From a virus: a stretch of DNA of 25,517 nt. Below the pieces are notes generated by a model, which saw only the letters and a program-made list of their open reading frames with translations, was not told the DNA's origin and ran no database searches. Position numbers and translations under genes: made by a program. Below, one piece after another: positions 15,281 to 22,560 of the stretch; the first letter of the stretch is position 1; the number at the start of each line of letters is the position of its first letter. The stretch covers positions 1 to 25,517 of the IMG/VR virus record IMGVR_UViG_3300025138_000316; one strand, written 5' to 3'.

Positions 15281-15726
15281 TAATCTTTCCTTTTTGTTTT
15301 AAGAGGTATTACCTTATCACTAACACATGATCCTGCAAATGTCAACCACTCATTAGGTATTAGCCTATGGGCATACAAAAAGGCATTCTTCTCACACCAA
15401 TCCCCATATGTAGTCTTTGAGCCTTTGTAAAGCTTACCCTTACAGTTACTAAATATAAATCTTATGTCTAACTCAGGGTGCTGCTTACGGACTTGCATGT
15501 GCTTGTGTCTGTCCTCGCTGTCAAAGATACCTTTAGTCTCAATAAAGATACCGTTGTCTAACTGAAAGTCGGGTGTGTAAGTGCGGTAGCGCAGGTCTTC
15601 CCACTCTATCTTTAGCTGCTCGTAGCGTACAGCCTTCTGACACTCAGCCAATACAAGAGCAGTATCTCTTTCAAGACCACTTCTGTACTTAGCTCTAGCG
15701 TGACGCCTCTTAGGTTTCTTTGGCAT
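15280..15726 (-). CDS. T7 endonuclease I-like Holliday junction resolvase
   Basis: A 148-residue protein from the ATG at 15726 (an in-frame GTG at 15729 is an alternative). The nuclease motif aligns closely with T7 endonuclease I: E19 in YRSGLE, D53 in YTPDF, and E63 and K65 in IETKG, against E20, D55, E65 and K67 in T7. A basic N-terminus (MPKKPKRRHARAKYRSG) and FDSEDRHKHMQV are also typical. In T7 the dimer cuts four-way junctions and branched DNA and helps break down host DNA. It overlaps the end of the upstream 66-residue gene by about 17 bases. Strong call. Confidence 0.9.
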   Translation of the reverse strand: MPKKPKRRHARAKYRSGLERDTALVLAECQKAVRYEQLKIEWEDLRYRTYTPDFQLDNGIFIETKGIFDSEDRHKHMQVRKQHPELDIRFIFSNCKGKLYKGSKTTYGDWCEKNAFLYAHRLIPNEWLTFAGSCVSDKVIPLKTKRKD

Positions 15727-15910
15727 CACTTACCAAAGACTTTTTTAGGCGGTCTACAAGGATGGAGCCAAGGGTAGCAACACTATGTAGCTGGTAATCT
15801 AGCTGACGCTTTATGTTAACGTTGTATTGAATCTCCTGTAAGACTTTAGTTTGCTCTTCAGAAAAGTCTTCTGAGTCATACTCAACATCGTTCAATGTAA
15901 TCTTAGTCAT
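15710..15910 (-). CDS. Small conserved phage protein (DUF6447-like), 66 residues
   Basis: The protein begins MTKITLNDVEYDSEDFSEEQTKVLQEIQ, then a helix (NVNIKRQLDYQLHSVATLGSILVDRLKKSL). This layout, a short beta hairpin with 'xxYdxEdlSee' followed by a coiled-coil helix, resembles a small family I recall as DUF6447, function unknown. The start is supported by the leader TAAAGGAAGACACATGA, identical to that of RNR. Its end overlaps the endonuclease I start. Confidence 0.6.
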   Translation of the reverse strand: MTKITLNDVEYDSEDFSEEQTKVLQEIQYNVNIKRQLDYQLHSVATLGSILVDRLKKSLVSDAKET

Positions 15911-15920
15911 GTGTCTTCCT

Positions 15921-16793
15921 TTACTTTGTTAAAAATCCTACGCTTGTATATGATACCATAGGAGGCGTTTGTTTGCCTTGATAAACCTTAGAAGGCAGTT
16001 CTTGATAGTCAGGCCAACAAGCCTTCTTGAATGAACAGAAGTTACACTCTCTGCATAGAACTCTATTACCTGACGCCTTTTTACGGTATGTCTCTGGCTC
16101 GTCTGTGTATTGCCTTTGTAAAGGCGCATCGTTCTCTAAGTAATCATATGTATTCCTCATCTTATCTAGTTCTACATCAACATCTACGTGCTTAGCTGAT
16201 ACGTACTTGTGATTACCGTTAGCCTTGTTGACTACCCACCAGCCACCTACCTTCTTACCTGCCCCTACAGCATAGCCTACAAGCTGTGCTACGTAGCCAA
16301 AAGGGTCGCTGGCTTGTAGTGTTTCAAGGTCAACAAACTTCTTAGTGTAAGAGTAGTCAGACGCTGACTTGATGTCATCAACTCTGTCATTCATAACTAA
16401 GTCATACTCACCTTGTATTGGACGCCTACCTCCTCCTAAGTCTAGGTTTATAACATCGTTGTCTTTAAATTTAACTCCTGCTGTACGTAGAATACCTTTG
16501 AACACAGCCTCAACTATGTCACCTAGCATCATGTTCATCATAAACTGATCTTGAAAAGGGGCTTTCTTTTCGGGCATGTTCTTTTCAAACCAGAGTTGAC
16601 ATATAGGTTTACCAATGTTTGACATTCTAAGTTTGAACTTACCTCTTGGACCCCCGTTGAACTGCTTATCTAAGCCATCTTTGACATCAGAGGAAACCTT
16701 ATTCATGATCCCCTCCGACATACTAGACTTACCTAGAGTAGCATCCCGCATGAGCATCTTGATAGGAAGCTCAGCGGCATGACCCATATCCAT
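15921..16793 (-). CDS. Cas4-like PD-(D/E)XK exonuclease with an iron-sulphur cluster motif
   Basis: A 290-residue protein. Nuclease motifs: EYDLVMND (D131), VDDIKSAS (D140, K142) and QLVGY (Q170-x3-Y174), the QxxxY motif of the RecB/AddB/Cas4 clade. Four cysteines that could hold a 4Fe-4S cluster are C65 (PICQLWFE) with C250, C253 and C259 in CRECNFCSFKKAC; C247 is an extra candidate. This cysteine arrangement, one N-terminal and three C-terminal, is the Cas4/AddB pattern. The likely role is DNA end processing for recombination or breakdown of host DNA. It starts one base after the upstream stop. No other CRISPR gene is nearby, so a CRISPR role is not supported. Confidence 0.82.
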   Translation of the reverse strand: MDMGHAAELPIKMLMRDATLGKSSMSEGIMNKVSSDVKDGLDKQFNGGPRGKFKLRMSNIGKPICQLWFEKNMPEKKAPFQDQFMMNMMLGDIVEAVFKGILRTAGVKFKDNDVINLDLGGGRRPIQGEYDLVMNDRVDDIKSASDYSYTKKFVDLETLQASDPFGYVAQLVGYAVGAGKKVGGWWVVNKANGNHKYVSAKHVDVDVELDKMRNTYDYLENDAPLQRQYTDEPETYRKKASGNRVLCRECNFCSFKKACWPDYQELPSKVYQGKQTPPMVSYTSVGFLTK

Positions 16794-16794
16794 A

Positions 16795-17682
16795 TTAATA
16801 AGGAGCCTCTTCTACTTGAACGATAGCATCCAAGATAACTGGATCAATAGCAACGTCAGGCTTGTTTAGACGCTTCCACTCACTCAGTACGTAATCATTA
16901 GCCCTATCAATGTAGTCCATAAAGTCTCTTGCTAGTTCCTGATCTCCTGATTTCATGGCTGACTTGCTGCCTAATGAGGCTACAACAACAGCATACTTAT
17001 TACCAGAAGGAAGCTTTTCTTTGCGTGACCCTAGTACAATGGTATGTTCAATAGGCAAAAGCCTCATAGCTGAAATTTCATCTAATGAAGCAGCCAAAGA
17101 CTTCTTACTATCATTGTTCTTCAAATCAAAGACAAAAGAAGTCTCCTTATCATAACCCTTTACATTATTACCTTTTGCGTCTACTGCCTTACCTAAGATT
17201 ACTTTACCAAAGATAACCTGAGTATTCTTTACAGTACGTAAGACTTCCTTAGTCTTATCGTCTATTGAATCCCAATCTGGAACGTACTTACTAGGGCGAT
17301 TTAAGTTAAACGTACCACGTGTATCCTTGTGTTCTCCTTTAATTACACCCCTTATAGTCTGAACCATTAAGCTCTTGTGCATCTTGCCCTCTGTTGTATC
17401 CCACTGAGTCCACTGGTGACGGTGAGCAAACAGACGAACAGTAATAGAACGGCTGTACACCTCATTACCTTCAGCATCTTTAAGCTTAAAGGCCCCAAGA
17501 GGTACAATTACCTTCTCTTCTAGTTCACCATCTTCATCTACAACCTCATGCATAATAGGCGCTTGCATCTGTGTCAGACGTGCAAGGTTAGGGCCAGAGG
17601 GTGCTGGCTCTCCTGCCCCACCAAAACCCATAAGTGCTGCCAAGTCTGACCCAGCAAAATTAGTACTCAACTCATTGCTCAT
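16795..17682 (-). CDS. Candidate single-stranded DNA-binding protein, 295 residues
   Basis: No firm motif was recognised, so the function is inferred from context. The protein has a low-complexity start (TNFAGSDLAALMGFGGAGEPAPSGP), a middle with alternating beta-like segments (RSITVRLFAHRHQWTQWDT, SLMVQTIRGVIKGE, TQVIFGKVILGKAV, YAVVVASLG) with many basic and aromatic residues, as in OB-fold SSBs, and a helical C-terminal part ending DAIVQVEEAPY, mildly acidic. Phage SSBs often end in an acidic tail, but this one is weak. It lies between polymerase and exonuclease, where T7 and related phages place ssDNA-binding or annealing proteins. RBS AAAGGAT. A recombination annealing protein paired with the exonuclease is another possibility. 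Confidence 0.45.
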   Translation of the reverse strand: MSNELSTNFAGSDLAALMGFGGAGEPAPSGPNLARLTQMQAPIMHEVVDEDGELEEKVIVPLGAFKLKDAEGNEVYSRSITVRLFAHRHQWTQWDTTEGKMHKSLMVQTIRGVIKGEHKDTRGTFNLNRPSKYVPDWDSIDDKTKEVLRTVKNTQVIFGKVILGKAVDAKGNNVKGYDKETSFVFDLKNNDSKKSLAASLDEISAMRLLPIEHTIVLGSRKEKLPSGNKYAVVVASLGSKSAMKSGDQELARDFMDYIDRANDYVLSEWKRLNKPDVAIDPVILDAIVQVEEAPY

Positions 17683-17724
17683 TATATATCCTTTCTGAGC
17701 TTCAAACGAACCGTAGTTATATCA

Positions 17725-19806
17725 TTAAACATCAACAGTGTCAAGCCAATTAGGCCCTATCTTGGCCTCTAAAAGTAAAGGTACATTCATTTCTACCCCA
17801 TAGTATCTGTTGATGATTGCATCTAGGTTTTCATTAACATCGTCAATAACATCTAGCACCTCCTTCTCTTCTTGTGGGTGTATGTCTATCACTGCTGAAT
17901 CATGAACACTGTTCACCAACCTTGAGTGTAAACCTTTGAGCCTGTTATCAATCTCAAGTAGTACAACAGGTACAACGTCACCAGTAGCAAACCCTTGTAC
18001 TGGGTAATTTTTTATTCTAGTGAAGTTAGTAGGTGTGCCATTGGCTCTACGATGTGTGCCGGGAAATGCATACTGCCTACCTGACACATTAGTTATCTTC
18101 TGTAATCGTATAGCTTCACTGCCTAGCTTCATGTGCCACTTTCCTATGCCTTCATACTTCTCAAGGAAGTGGTGGTAGTAAGCAGCTTCAGCCTTAGTCC
18201 TGCCAAAGCCTGTAGCCCCAAACAGGGGAGCAAACGTGTGTTCCTTGGCAGCTTGCCTAGTTGTAGGTTGACCTGCATCACTGATAACCTTTGCAGTGTA
18301 TGCGTGAACATCAAACCCTGTATCTATCTCTTCCATAGCTACAGCATCTTGTGATAAGAACGCTGCCGCACGAAACTCTAACTGTGCAAAGTCGGCCTCC
18401 ATTATCTTACCTCCCTGCCATCTTGATATAAACACCCGTTTCACAGGAAAAGTACCACCTCTAGGCATGTTCTGCATGTTAGGCTCACGGCCTGAGAACC
18501 TACCAGTAGACGTAATGTGTTGCGTTAAAGACACATGCAGTAGATTATCGGGCTTAGTGTAGGTGTCAATACCATCAACAAAGCTTGACAAGTAACTAGA
18601 CACAGCATTTAGCCGTTTTAAGTCCTCAAGAAACTTAACAGCTACGTTCATCTTATTATCTATTGCTGTGGACCTGAGTGTGTCAAGTATGTCTTTCCCT
18701 GTAGAGAAGCCACTAGCACTAACCCAAGAAGCGTTAGGAGGAAAGAACCCAAACCCAGCCATACGAGGTTGCTTCCTAAGTTGATAGCCTCTGGCGTCAC
18801 AGTCCTTACACTTGTTTGGTCTGGCATACTTTGATCCATCTTTCTTTATTTTATACGTTTCAGAACTGCCCTTACATGTTGAGCAAGTGTACGCTTCAGT
18901 ACGATACAGAATGTCACTGTTAGCATTGATTATTTCCTTTAGTTCACTCAGTTTCTTACAGTTGTCAAACAAGTTGGGCCAATCATCCTTAGAGTGAGGC
19001 TTGCGGCTGAATATAACTTGAGACATTTGTTCTGGGCTGTTTAAGTTAACAGGTGTGTCGCCCATTACCTCACGTACCTGCATCTGTAAGCGTGATTGGA
19101 TAGCACCTCTCTCTTCTTCATACTCTTTACGTACTGCATCAAGAGCCTTACGATCCACCTTCATACCTGTCTGCTTCATTCGTGTAAGTAACTTACATAC
19201 ATTAAACGTAATGTCTCTCACTTTGATAAGACTTGCTGACTCAGGACTAGCAAAGTCTGCAACCTGAGCGTGAAACAGTGCAGCAGTGGTATTGCAATCT
19301 GCCTCAAGATAAAAAGTCAATTCTGATAATGGTATCTCGTCAGTGTTGTAGCCCTCCTTAAAGTATTTCTTTAGTGTGTCATCCTTTTGAAACTCAAGCT
19401 TCCTACGGATAGCAGTGTTACCCAGCGACATAGAGATTTTCTTAGCTACACCATTGGGTGTGATCTCTAGGTTGTTTCCTCTCAGTAAAATACTCTCAGC
19501 TAACATGGTGTCCCATATATCACCTTCGTACTTGAAGCCACACTCCCATAGCCAAGCCAAGTCATGCTGTGCGTTGTGCATGATAAGTAAAGTAGTGTTG
19601 TCTAGTACACGCTGTATGCGTCTAGCTTCTAAGCCTGTCTGATCAACGTACTCTTTGTGCTGAAGATCAAAGGTCAAGGATTCCGTACCGTCATCTACAT
19701 CACGCACACCCACATTGACCAAGAAGTTATCAGGCTCCCAAGGGTCTAAAAATAACTTGTTGTGCCTCTTCTGCGTTGTGTTCTCTACGTCCAATACAAA
19801 GCGCAT
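17725..19806 (-). CDS. polA: Family A DNA polymerase with 3'-5' exonuclease and a DnaJ-like zinc insertion
   Basis: About 693 residues. I chose the ATG at 19806 because AAAGGA stands six bases upstream; the ATG at 19812 is too close to that site. In the numbering from 19812: exonuclease motifs D8-x-E10, HNAQHD (N80, D84) and Y168-x3-D172; polymerase motif A MEADFAQLEFR (D474), motif B R519-x3-K523-x3-F527, motif C VHDSAVID (D638). Between them, residues 310-338 hold two CxxC pairs (CSTCKGS and CKDCDARGY) like part of a DnaJ zinc domain, reported for the HMO-2011 phage polymerase. F527 matches the Phe762 position of E. coli Pol I. Motif C has Ser where Glu is usual (HDE). This is the replicative polymerase. 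Confidence 0.94.
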   Translation of the reverse strand: MRFVLDVENTTQKRHNKLFLDPWEPDNFLVNVGVRDVDDGTESLTFDLQHKEYVDQTGLEARRIQRVLDNTTLLIMHNAQHDLAWLWECGFKYEGDIWDTMLAESILLRGNNLEITPNGVAKKISMSLGNTAIRRKLEFQKDDTLKKYFKEGYNTDEIPLSELTFYLEADCNTTAALFHAQVADFASPESASLIKVRDITFNVCKLLTRMKQTGMKVDRKALDAVRKEYEEERGAIQSRLQMQVREVMGDTPVNLNSPEQMSQVIFSRKPHSKDDWPNLFDNCKKLSELKEIINANSDILYRTEAYTCSTCKGSSETYKIKKDGSKYARPNKCKDCDARGYQLRKQPRMAGFGFFPPNASWVSASGFSTGKDILDTLRSTAIDNKMNVAVKFLEDLKRLNAVSSYLSSFVDGIDTYTKPDNLLHVSLTQHITSTGRFSGREPNMQNMPRGGTFPVKRVFISRWQGGKIMEADFAQLEFRAAAFLSQDAVAMEEIDTGFDVHAYTAKVISDAGQPTTRQAAKEHTFAPLFGATGFGRTKAEAAYYHHFLEKYEGIGKWHMKLGSEAIRLQKITNVSGRQYAFPGTHRRANGTPTNFTRIKNYPVQGFATGDVVPVVLLEIDNRLKGLHSRLVNSVHDSAVIDIHPQEEKEVLDVIDDVNENLDAIINRYYGVEMNVPLLLEAKIGPNWLDTVDV

Positions 19807-19819
19807 TGTCATCCTTTCT

Positions 19820-21043
19820 TTAGGCTAGATACTGTGACCTTGCCCCGTCTAACTCACAGTGAACAACCCCATGCCATCCACCCTTTAGTTTGTTCTTAGC
19901 TACATTTATGTGCCGCTGATTGTCATCATCATCACCCTCAGTAACTTGATTCTTAGCTATAAGCAACATAAGGTCTGCTTCTGCTGCCTTGCCTGTCTTA
20001 CTACCTTCCAGCATAGACTGATCTAAGTAGACTTTATCTTGTGCATCTGCTGACAACTGACTCATCCATATAATAGCACAGCTATACTTCTTAGCTATAT
20101 TACGAGCATGGATAGCAGCAGCCTTGAGATAGACATCCGACTTGTCACTACTCTTTACAGCAAACTTATCTCCCATGTCAAGTACTACTATGTCGGGCTT
20201 ACTATGCTTAATGATATTCTCAACCCATCCTAAGTCTTTTCCTGTGCTATCAAACATGCTGATCTTATCACGGACCTTCTTGTAACGAGCAGCGGCTAAC
20301 GCATAGTTAGACTTAATCTCATCTGTATCCATACTGGCAGCAGCACACAAGTAGCGTTCCGCTACACGCACATACTCTTCTTCATTGCACAGTACCATAC
20401 ACTTAGCTCCCTGCTCAGCAAAACCACTAGGTGATGCTATAGTGGATGCATGGAAGCTTGTCTTACCTGTGTTAGGTCTAGCACCTACGATAATGAAATG
20501 ACCACTACTGATGCCTTCTATGCGCCCAGCCAAACTAGGTATGTTCCACTTCCATTGTGACTGTGTGTTACCAGCCTCAAGAATTGTATCAATGTCAATG
20601 TCAGCCCACTCAACATTCATGTTAGGCATGAAGTTATCCTCATGCGCCTCTAGCACCTGACGTAACGGCTCAAGAGAGGTGAGCTTACCGTTAACGTAGT
20701 CAAAACCTAAGTTAGCTACTTGCTCACCTACATGCTGTTGAAACATACGAGACAGAACGTCAGACGCTACGTCCCTAGACAGAGGCTGCTCTTTGCGTAG
20801 CTTGGCGAACAGCCCCTCATAGAGAACCTTATTAGCAGTGGTCAGTGTGTTGTACTCAGAGAAGAACAAAGCTTCTAGCTCTGATGTGGATATAGTACGG
20901 TCATACTTCTCCATTGCGTTATCTAAGACCTGCTTAATCTTGCGTATGTCTTTAGTAAATAACTTGTCAGGACATTTGATACCCTTGTGATCTTCATAGA
21001 ACTCCTGATCATGTAGAGTTCTTATGAGCGACAAATCCATCAT
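19820..21043 (-). CDS. DnaB-like replicative helicase (RecA-fold ATPase)
   Basis: A 407-residue protein. Residues 1-140 are a helical N-terminal region and the rest is a RecA-like motor: IVGARPNTGKTSF (Walker A, K194), VLCNEEE (H1a region), KPDIVVLDMGD (Walker B, D289), AIIWMSQLSADAQ (H3 with the sensor Gln), then a C-terminal KNKLKGGWHG. This is the DnaB/T7 gp4 helicase class that unwinds DNA 5' to 3' on the lagging strand. It has no zinc-binding or TOPRIM domain, as the primase is a separate gene about 1.5 kb upstream. The ATG is shared with the upstream TAA (TAATG); two ATGs stand in tandem. It lies just before the polymerase gene, as expected for a replisome operon. Confidence 0.88.
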   Translation of the reverse strand: MMDLSLIRTLHDQEFYEDHKGIKCPDKLFTKDIRKIKQVLDNAMEKYDRTISTSELEALFFSEYNTLTTANKVLYEGLFAKLRKEQPLSRDVASDVLSRMFQQHVGEQVANLGFDYVNGKLTSLEPLRQVLEAHEDNFMPNMNVEWADIDIDTILEAGNTQSQWKWNIPSLAGRIEGISSGHFIIVGARPNTGKTSFHASTIASPSGFAEQGAKCMVLCNEEEYVRVAERYLCAAASMDTDEIKSNYALAAARYKKVRDKISMFDSTGKDLGWVENIIKHSKPDIVVLDMGDKFAVKSSDKSDVYLKAAAIHARNIAKKYSCAIIWMSQLSADAQDKVYLDQSMLEGSKTGKAAEADLMLLIAKNQVTEGDDDDNQRHINVAKNKLKGGWHGVVHCELDGARSQYLA

Positions 21044-21216
21044 TATAGCTCATCCTCCTTCTGTGACTCTATACCCTTCTGTATCAACGAAACAAAGCCT
21101 ACATTAAATATAGCTGCGAATGTCTCAGGGTCACACTCTACCTGTAATGTAGCACTGCCATCCTTATGCTCCTCCACTGCGATTACTTTGATTGCTTTGT
21201 TGACATCTTCACTCAT
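21043..21216 (-). CDS. Small protein, 57 residues, unknown function
   Basis: Read by hand in the spacer upstream of the helicase. ATG at 21216 has an excellent ribosome-binding site (AAGGAGATAAAAG). The TAA shares its last base with the helicase ATG (TAATG), so the two are coupled. The protein begins MSEDVNKAIKVIAVEEHKDG, has beta-like segments (SATLQVECDP) and a helix (ETFAAIFNVGFVSLIQKGIE), and ends acidic (SQKEDEL). Its place suggests a partner of the helicase, such as a loader or inhibitor, but nothing in the sequence proves that. Confidence 0.75.
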   Translation of the reverse strand: MSEDVNKAIKVIAVEEHKDGSATLQVECDPETFAAIFNVGFVSLIQKGIESQKEDEL

Positions 21217-21364
21217 CTTTTATCTCCTTATTATATTTACGAAACCTTTTATTGTAGGCCTTTTTAATCTTCTTTAACTGTCCAGCTTTCCATACATAAA
21301 ACTTACGTGCTTTAGTAAGTCCATCATACTCATCACCGCCCTTCATTGATATACGTTTATTCAT
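21209..21364 (-). CDS. Small, strongly basic protein, 51 residues
   Basis: ATG at 21364 has AGGAG seven bases upstream. It overlaps the next gene by eight bases, and the RBS of that gene is inside this one. The protein begins MNKRISMKGGDEYDGLTKARKFYVWKAGQLKKIKK and ends NKRFRKYNKEIKDE. It is rich in Lys, Arg and Tyr, so binding to nucleic acid is possible. Phage proteins with a 'DEYDALTKARK' core are known to me, but not their function. Confidence 0.7.
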   Translation of the reverse strand: MNKRISMKGGDEYDGLTKARKFYVWKAGQLKKIKKAYNKRFRKYNKEIKDE

Positions 21365-21434
21365 TCATCATCTCCTACTACTGGGGTGTTAGTACTAGCA
21401 AGTATTGCCGCTTAACTAATACAGTGATGTCAGT

Positions 21435-22055
21435 TTACTCATCTCTCAGTGCTACCCATGACACAGGGAATAGGTCTTCCATCTTTAAGCTGATAGCCCA
21501 TGCTACCTCTTGTGTTTCTGCCTGTGTGTCAGGCTCACACCTTAGCTTACACATATCTGCAAAGGCGTCAAGGCTACCTGACCAATACCATTCAGTCATG
21601 GTGCTTTGTGGCAACACCATACGTGCTTGCTCTGGGCATACACTATGCTCTAGTAACTCGTTGTAACTGCGTAGTGCAGTATGATTGTAAAAACTTATAA
21701 TGTCTGGATCAGGATAAATAACTCCTTCACTACCCTGCTTCTTATCATCAGCCCTACCACGCCATTCATTAGGCTCATAGAACTCAGGCTCATCATCCAC
21801 ATACCTACGACTGATCTCATTCCATCGTAGGAACTTATGCTTGACTAACTGCCTAGCTACAAAGATGGGTGCCTTAACGTGGAAGCTGGCAAAGGCATGA
21901 CCAAAGGGTGACATGTGTCTGTGCTTGGCTAGGTACTTGATTAGTCTAGTGTCACCCTCTGTCATAGCCTTGTGTGTCTTACCAAAGGATACACGTGCTG
22001 CATTGACTACAGACAGATCACTACCCATGTGGTCTATGTATGTTACTTCAATCAT
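21435..22055 (-). CDS. thyX: Flavin-dependent thymidylate synthase ThyX
   Basis: A 206-residue enzyme making dTMP from dUMP with FAD, NADPH and methylenetetrahydrofolate. Hallmarks: NAARVSFGK, HRHMSPFGHAFASFHVKAPIFVARQL, then the ThyX signature in the altered form K72-H73-K74-x7-S82 with NEISRRY. The family usually has RHR-x7-S; both arginines are lysine here, while His and Ser are kept. LRSYNELLEHSVCPEQARMVLPQSTMTEWYWSGSLDAFADMC is the usual C-terminal part. It supplies thymidine for phage DNA together with RNR and allows synthesis without host ThyA. The ATG overlaps the preceding small gene. Confidence 0.92.
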   Translation of the reverse strand: MIEVTYIDHMGSDLSVVNAARVSFGKTHKAMTEGDTRLIKYLAKHRHMSPFGHAFASFHVKAPIFVARQLVKHKFLRWNEISRRYVDDEPEFYEPNEWRGRADDKKQGSEGVIYPDPDIISFYNHTALRSYNELLEHSVCPEQARMVLPQSTMTEWYWSGSLDAFADMCKLRCEPDTQAETQEVAWAISLKMEDLFPVSWVALRDE

Positions 22056-22200
22056 CTGTAGTTATCTCCCATGTCTCTACCCAATGCTTCATGGCATACT
22101 TACCTTGTATAAACAAGGCACGTTCATCTGCTTTACTTTTCTTACCGAACACAGAGTTGATACCTAAATCATTCATAACAACATAGACTTTGCTAGCCAT
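22048..22200 (-). CDS. Small protein, 50 residues, unknown function
   Basis: Read by hand. ATG at 22200 with GAGGG about nine bases upstream; the stop lies within the first codons of ThyX (8-base overlap). The protein begins MASKVYVVMNDLGINSVFGKKSKADERAL and ends HWVETWEITTDD. A short beta strand, a loop with GKKSKA and a helix suggest a minimal folded unit, of a kind often seen in phages as 'cell-surface/phage protein'. No family is recognised. Overlaps on both sides and strand continuity support a real gene. Confidence 0.72.
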   Translation of the reverse strand: MASKVYVVMNDLGINSVFGKKSKADERALFIQGKYAMKHWVETWEITTDD

Positions 22201-22348
22201 TCCATGTTCCCTCATCTTTGTAATCCCTCATAGCTTGCTTACGTTCTTGGTTAAATAATTCATCTAACCTTGGATTGCCATTCAAGTACTCAGGTATATC
22301 ACCTCTGTCAAGTTTTTTCTTTATCCAATCTAATAATCTTTGTATCAT
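22193..22348 (-). CDS. Small protein, 51 residues, unknown function
   Basis: Read by hand. ATG at 22348 overlaps the previous stop by four bases (ATGA) and its own stop overlaps the next gene by eight. The protein begins MIQRLLDWIKKKLDRGDIPEYLNGNPRLDELF and ends DEGTWNG. It is mostly helical with an amphipathic N-terminus. It shares the first four residues MIQR with the gene directly upstream, which may be a remnant of duplication at the start region. Function unknown. Confidence 0.72.
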   Translation of the reverse strand: MIQRLLDWIKKKLDRGDIPEYLNGNPRLDELFNQERKQAMRDYKDEGTWNG

Positions 22349-22560
22349 GGTGCTGTCCCTTTCCATAGCTTAAGTTGTGCTTCTAGCTGCATAATATCTT
22401 TTTCTAGCTTAATACATGTCTTATTAAGGTACTTAGCTTGATATTCCCAGTGGTCTGACTCACGTTCAATCATTTCTATCTGGTTACGCAGTTGTTCATT
22501 CTCTTTCTGCACTTTCTTTAACTTAGTCACTGCTTGTTCCCACTCATATCTCTGTATCAT
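22345..22560 (-). CDS. Short coiled-coil protein, 71 residues
   Basis: The whole protein is one predicted coiled coil with heptad-like spacing (EQAVTKLKKVQKENEQLRNQIEMIERE, then LNKTCIKLEKDIMQLEAQLKLW). Its start is at the TAATG junction with the primase stop, so it is coupled to primase, and its stop overlaps the next gene. Coiled-coil proteins of this size in phages can be oligomerisation or anti-host factors, but none is recognised here. Confidence 0.65.
   Translation of the reverse strand: MIQRYEWEQAVTKLKKVQKENEQLRNQIEMIERESDHWEYQAKYLNKTCIKLEKDIMQLEAQLKLWKGTAP

Noticed and set aside
15921-16793. CRISPR system because of the Cas4-like gene
   Set aside because: No repeat-spacer array and no other cas gene are present; phage Cas4-like exonucleases commonly stand alone.
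21365-21434. Extra small gene between ThyX and the 51-residue gene
   Set aside because: Only an eight-codon frame was found on the minus strand; no support.
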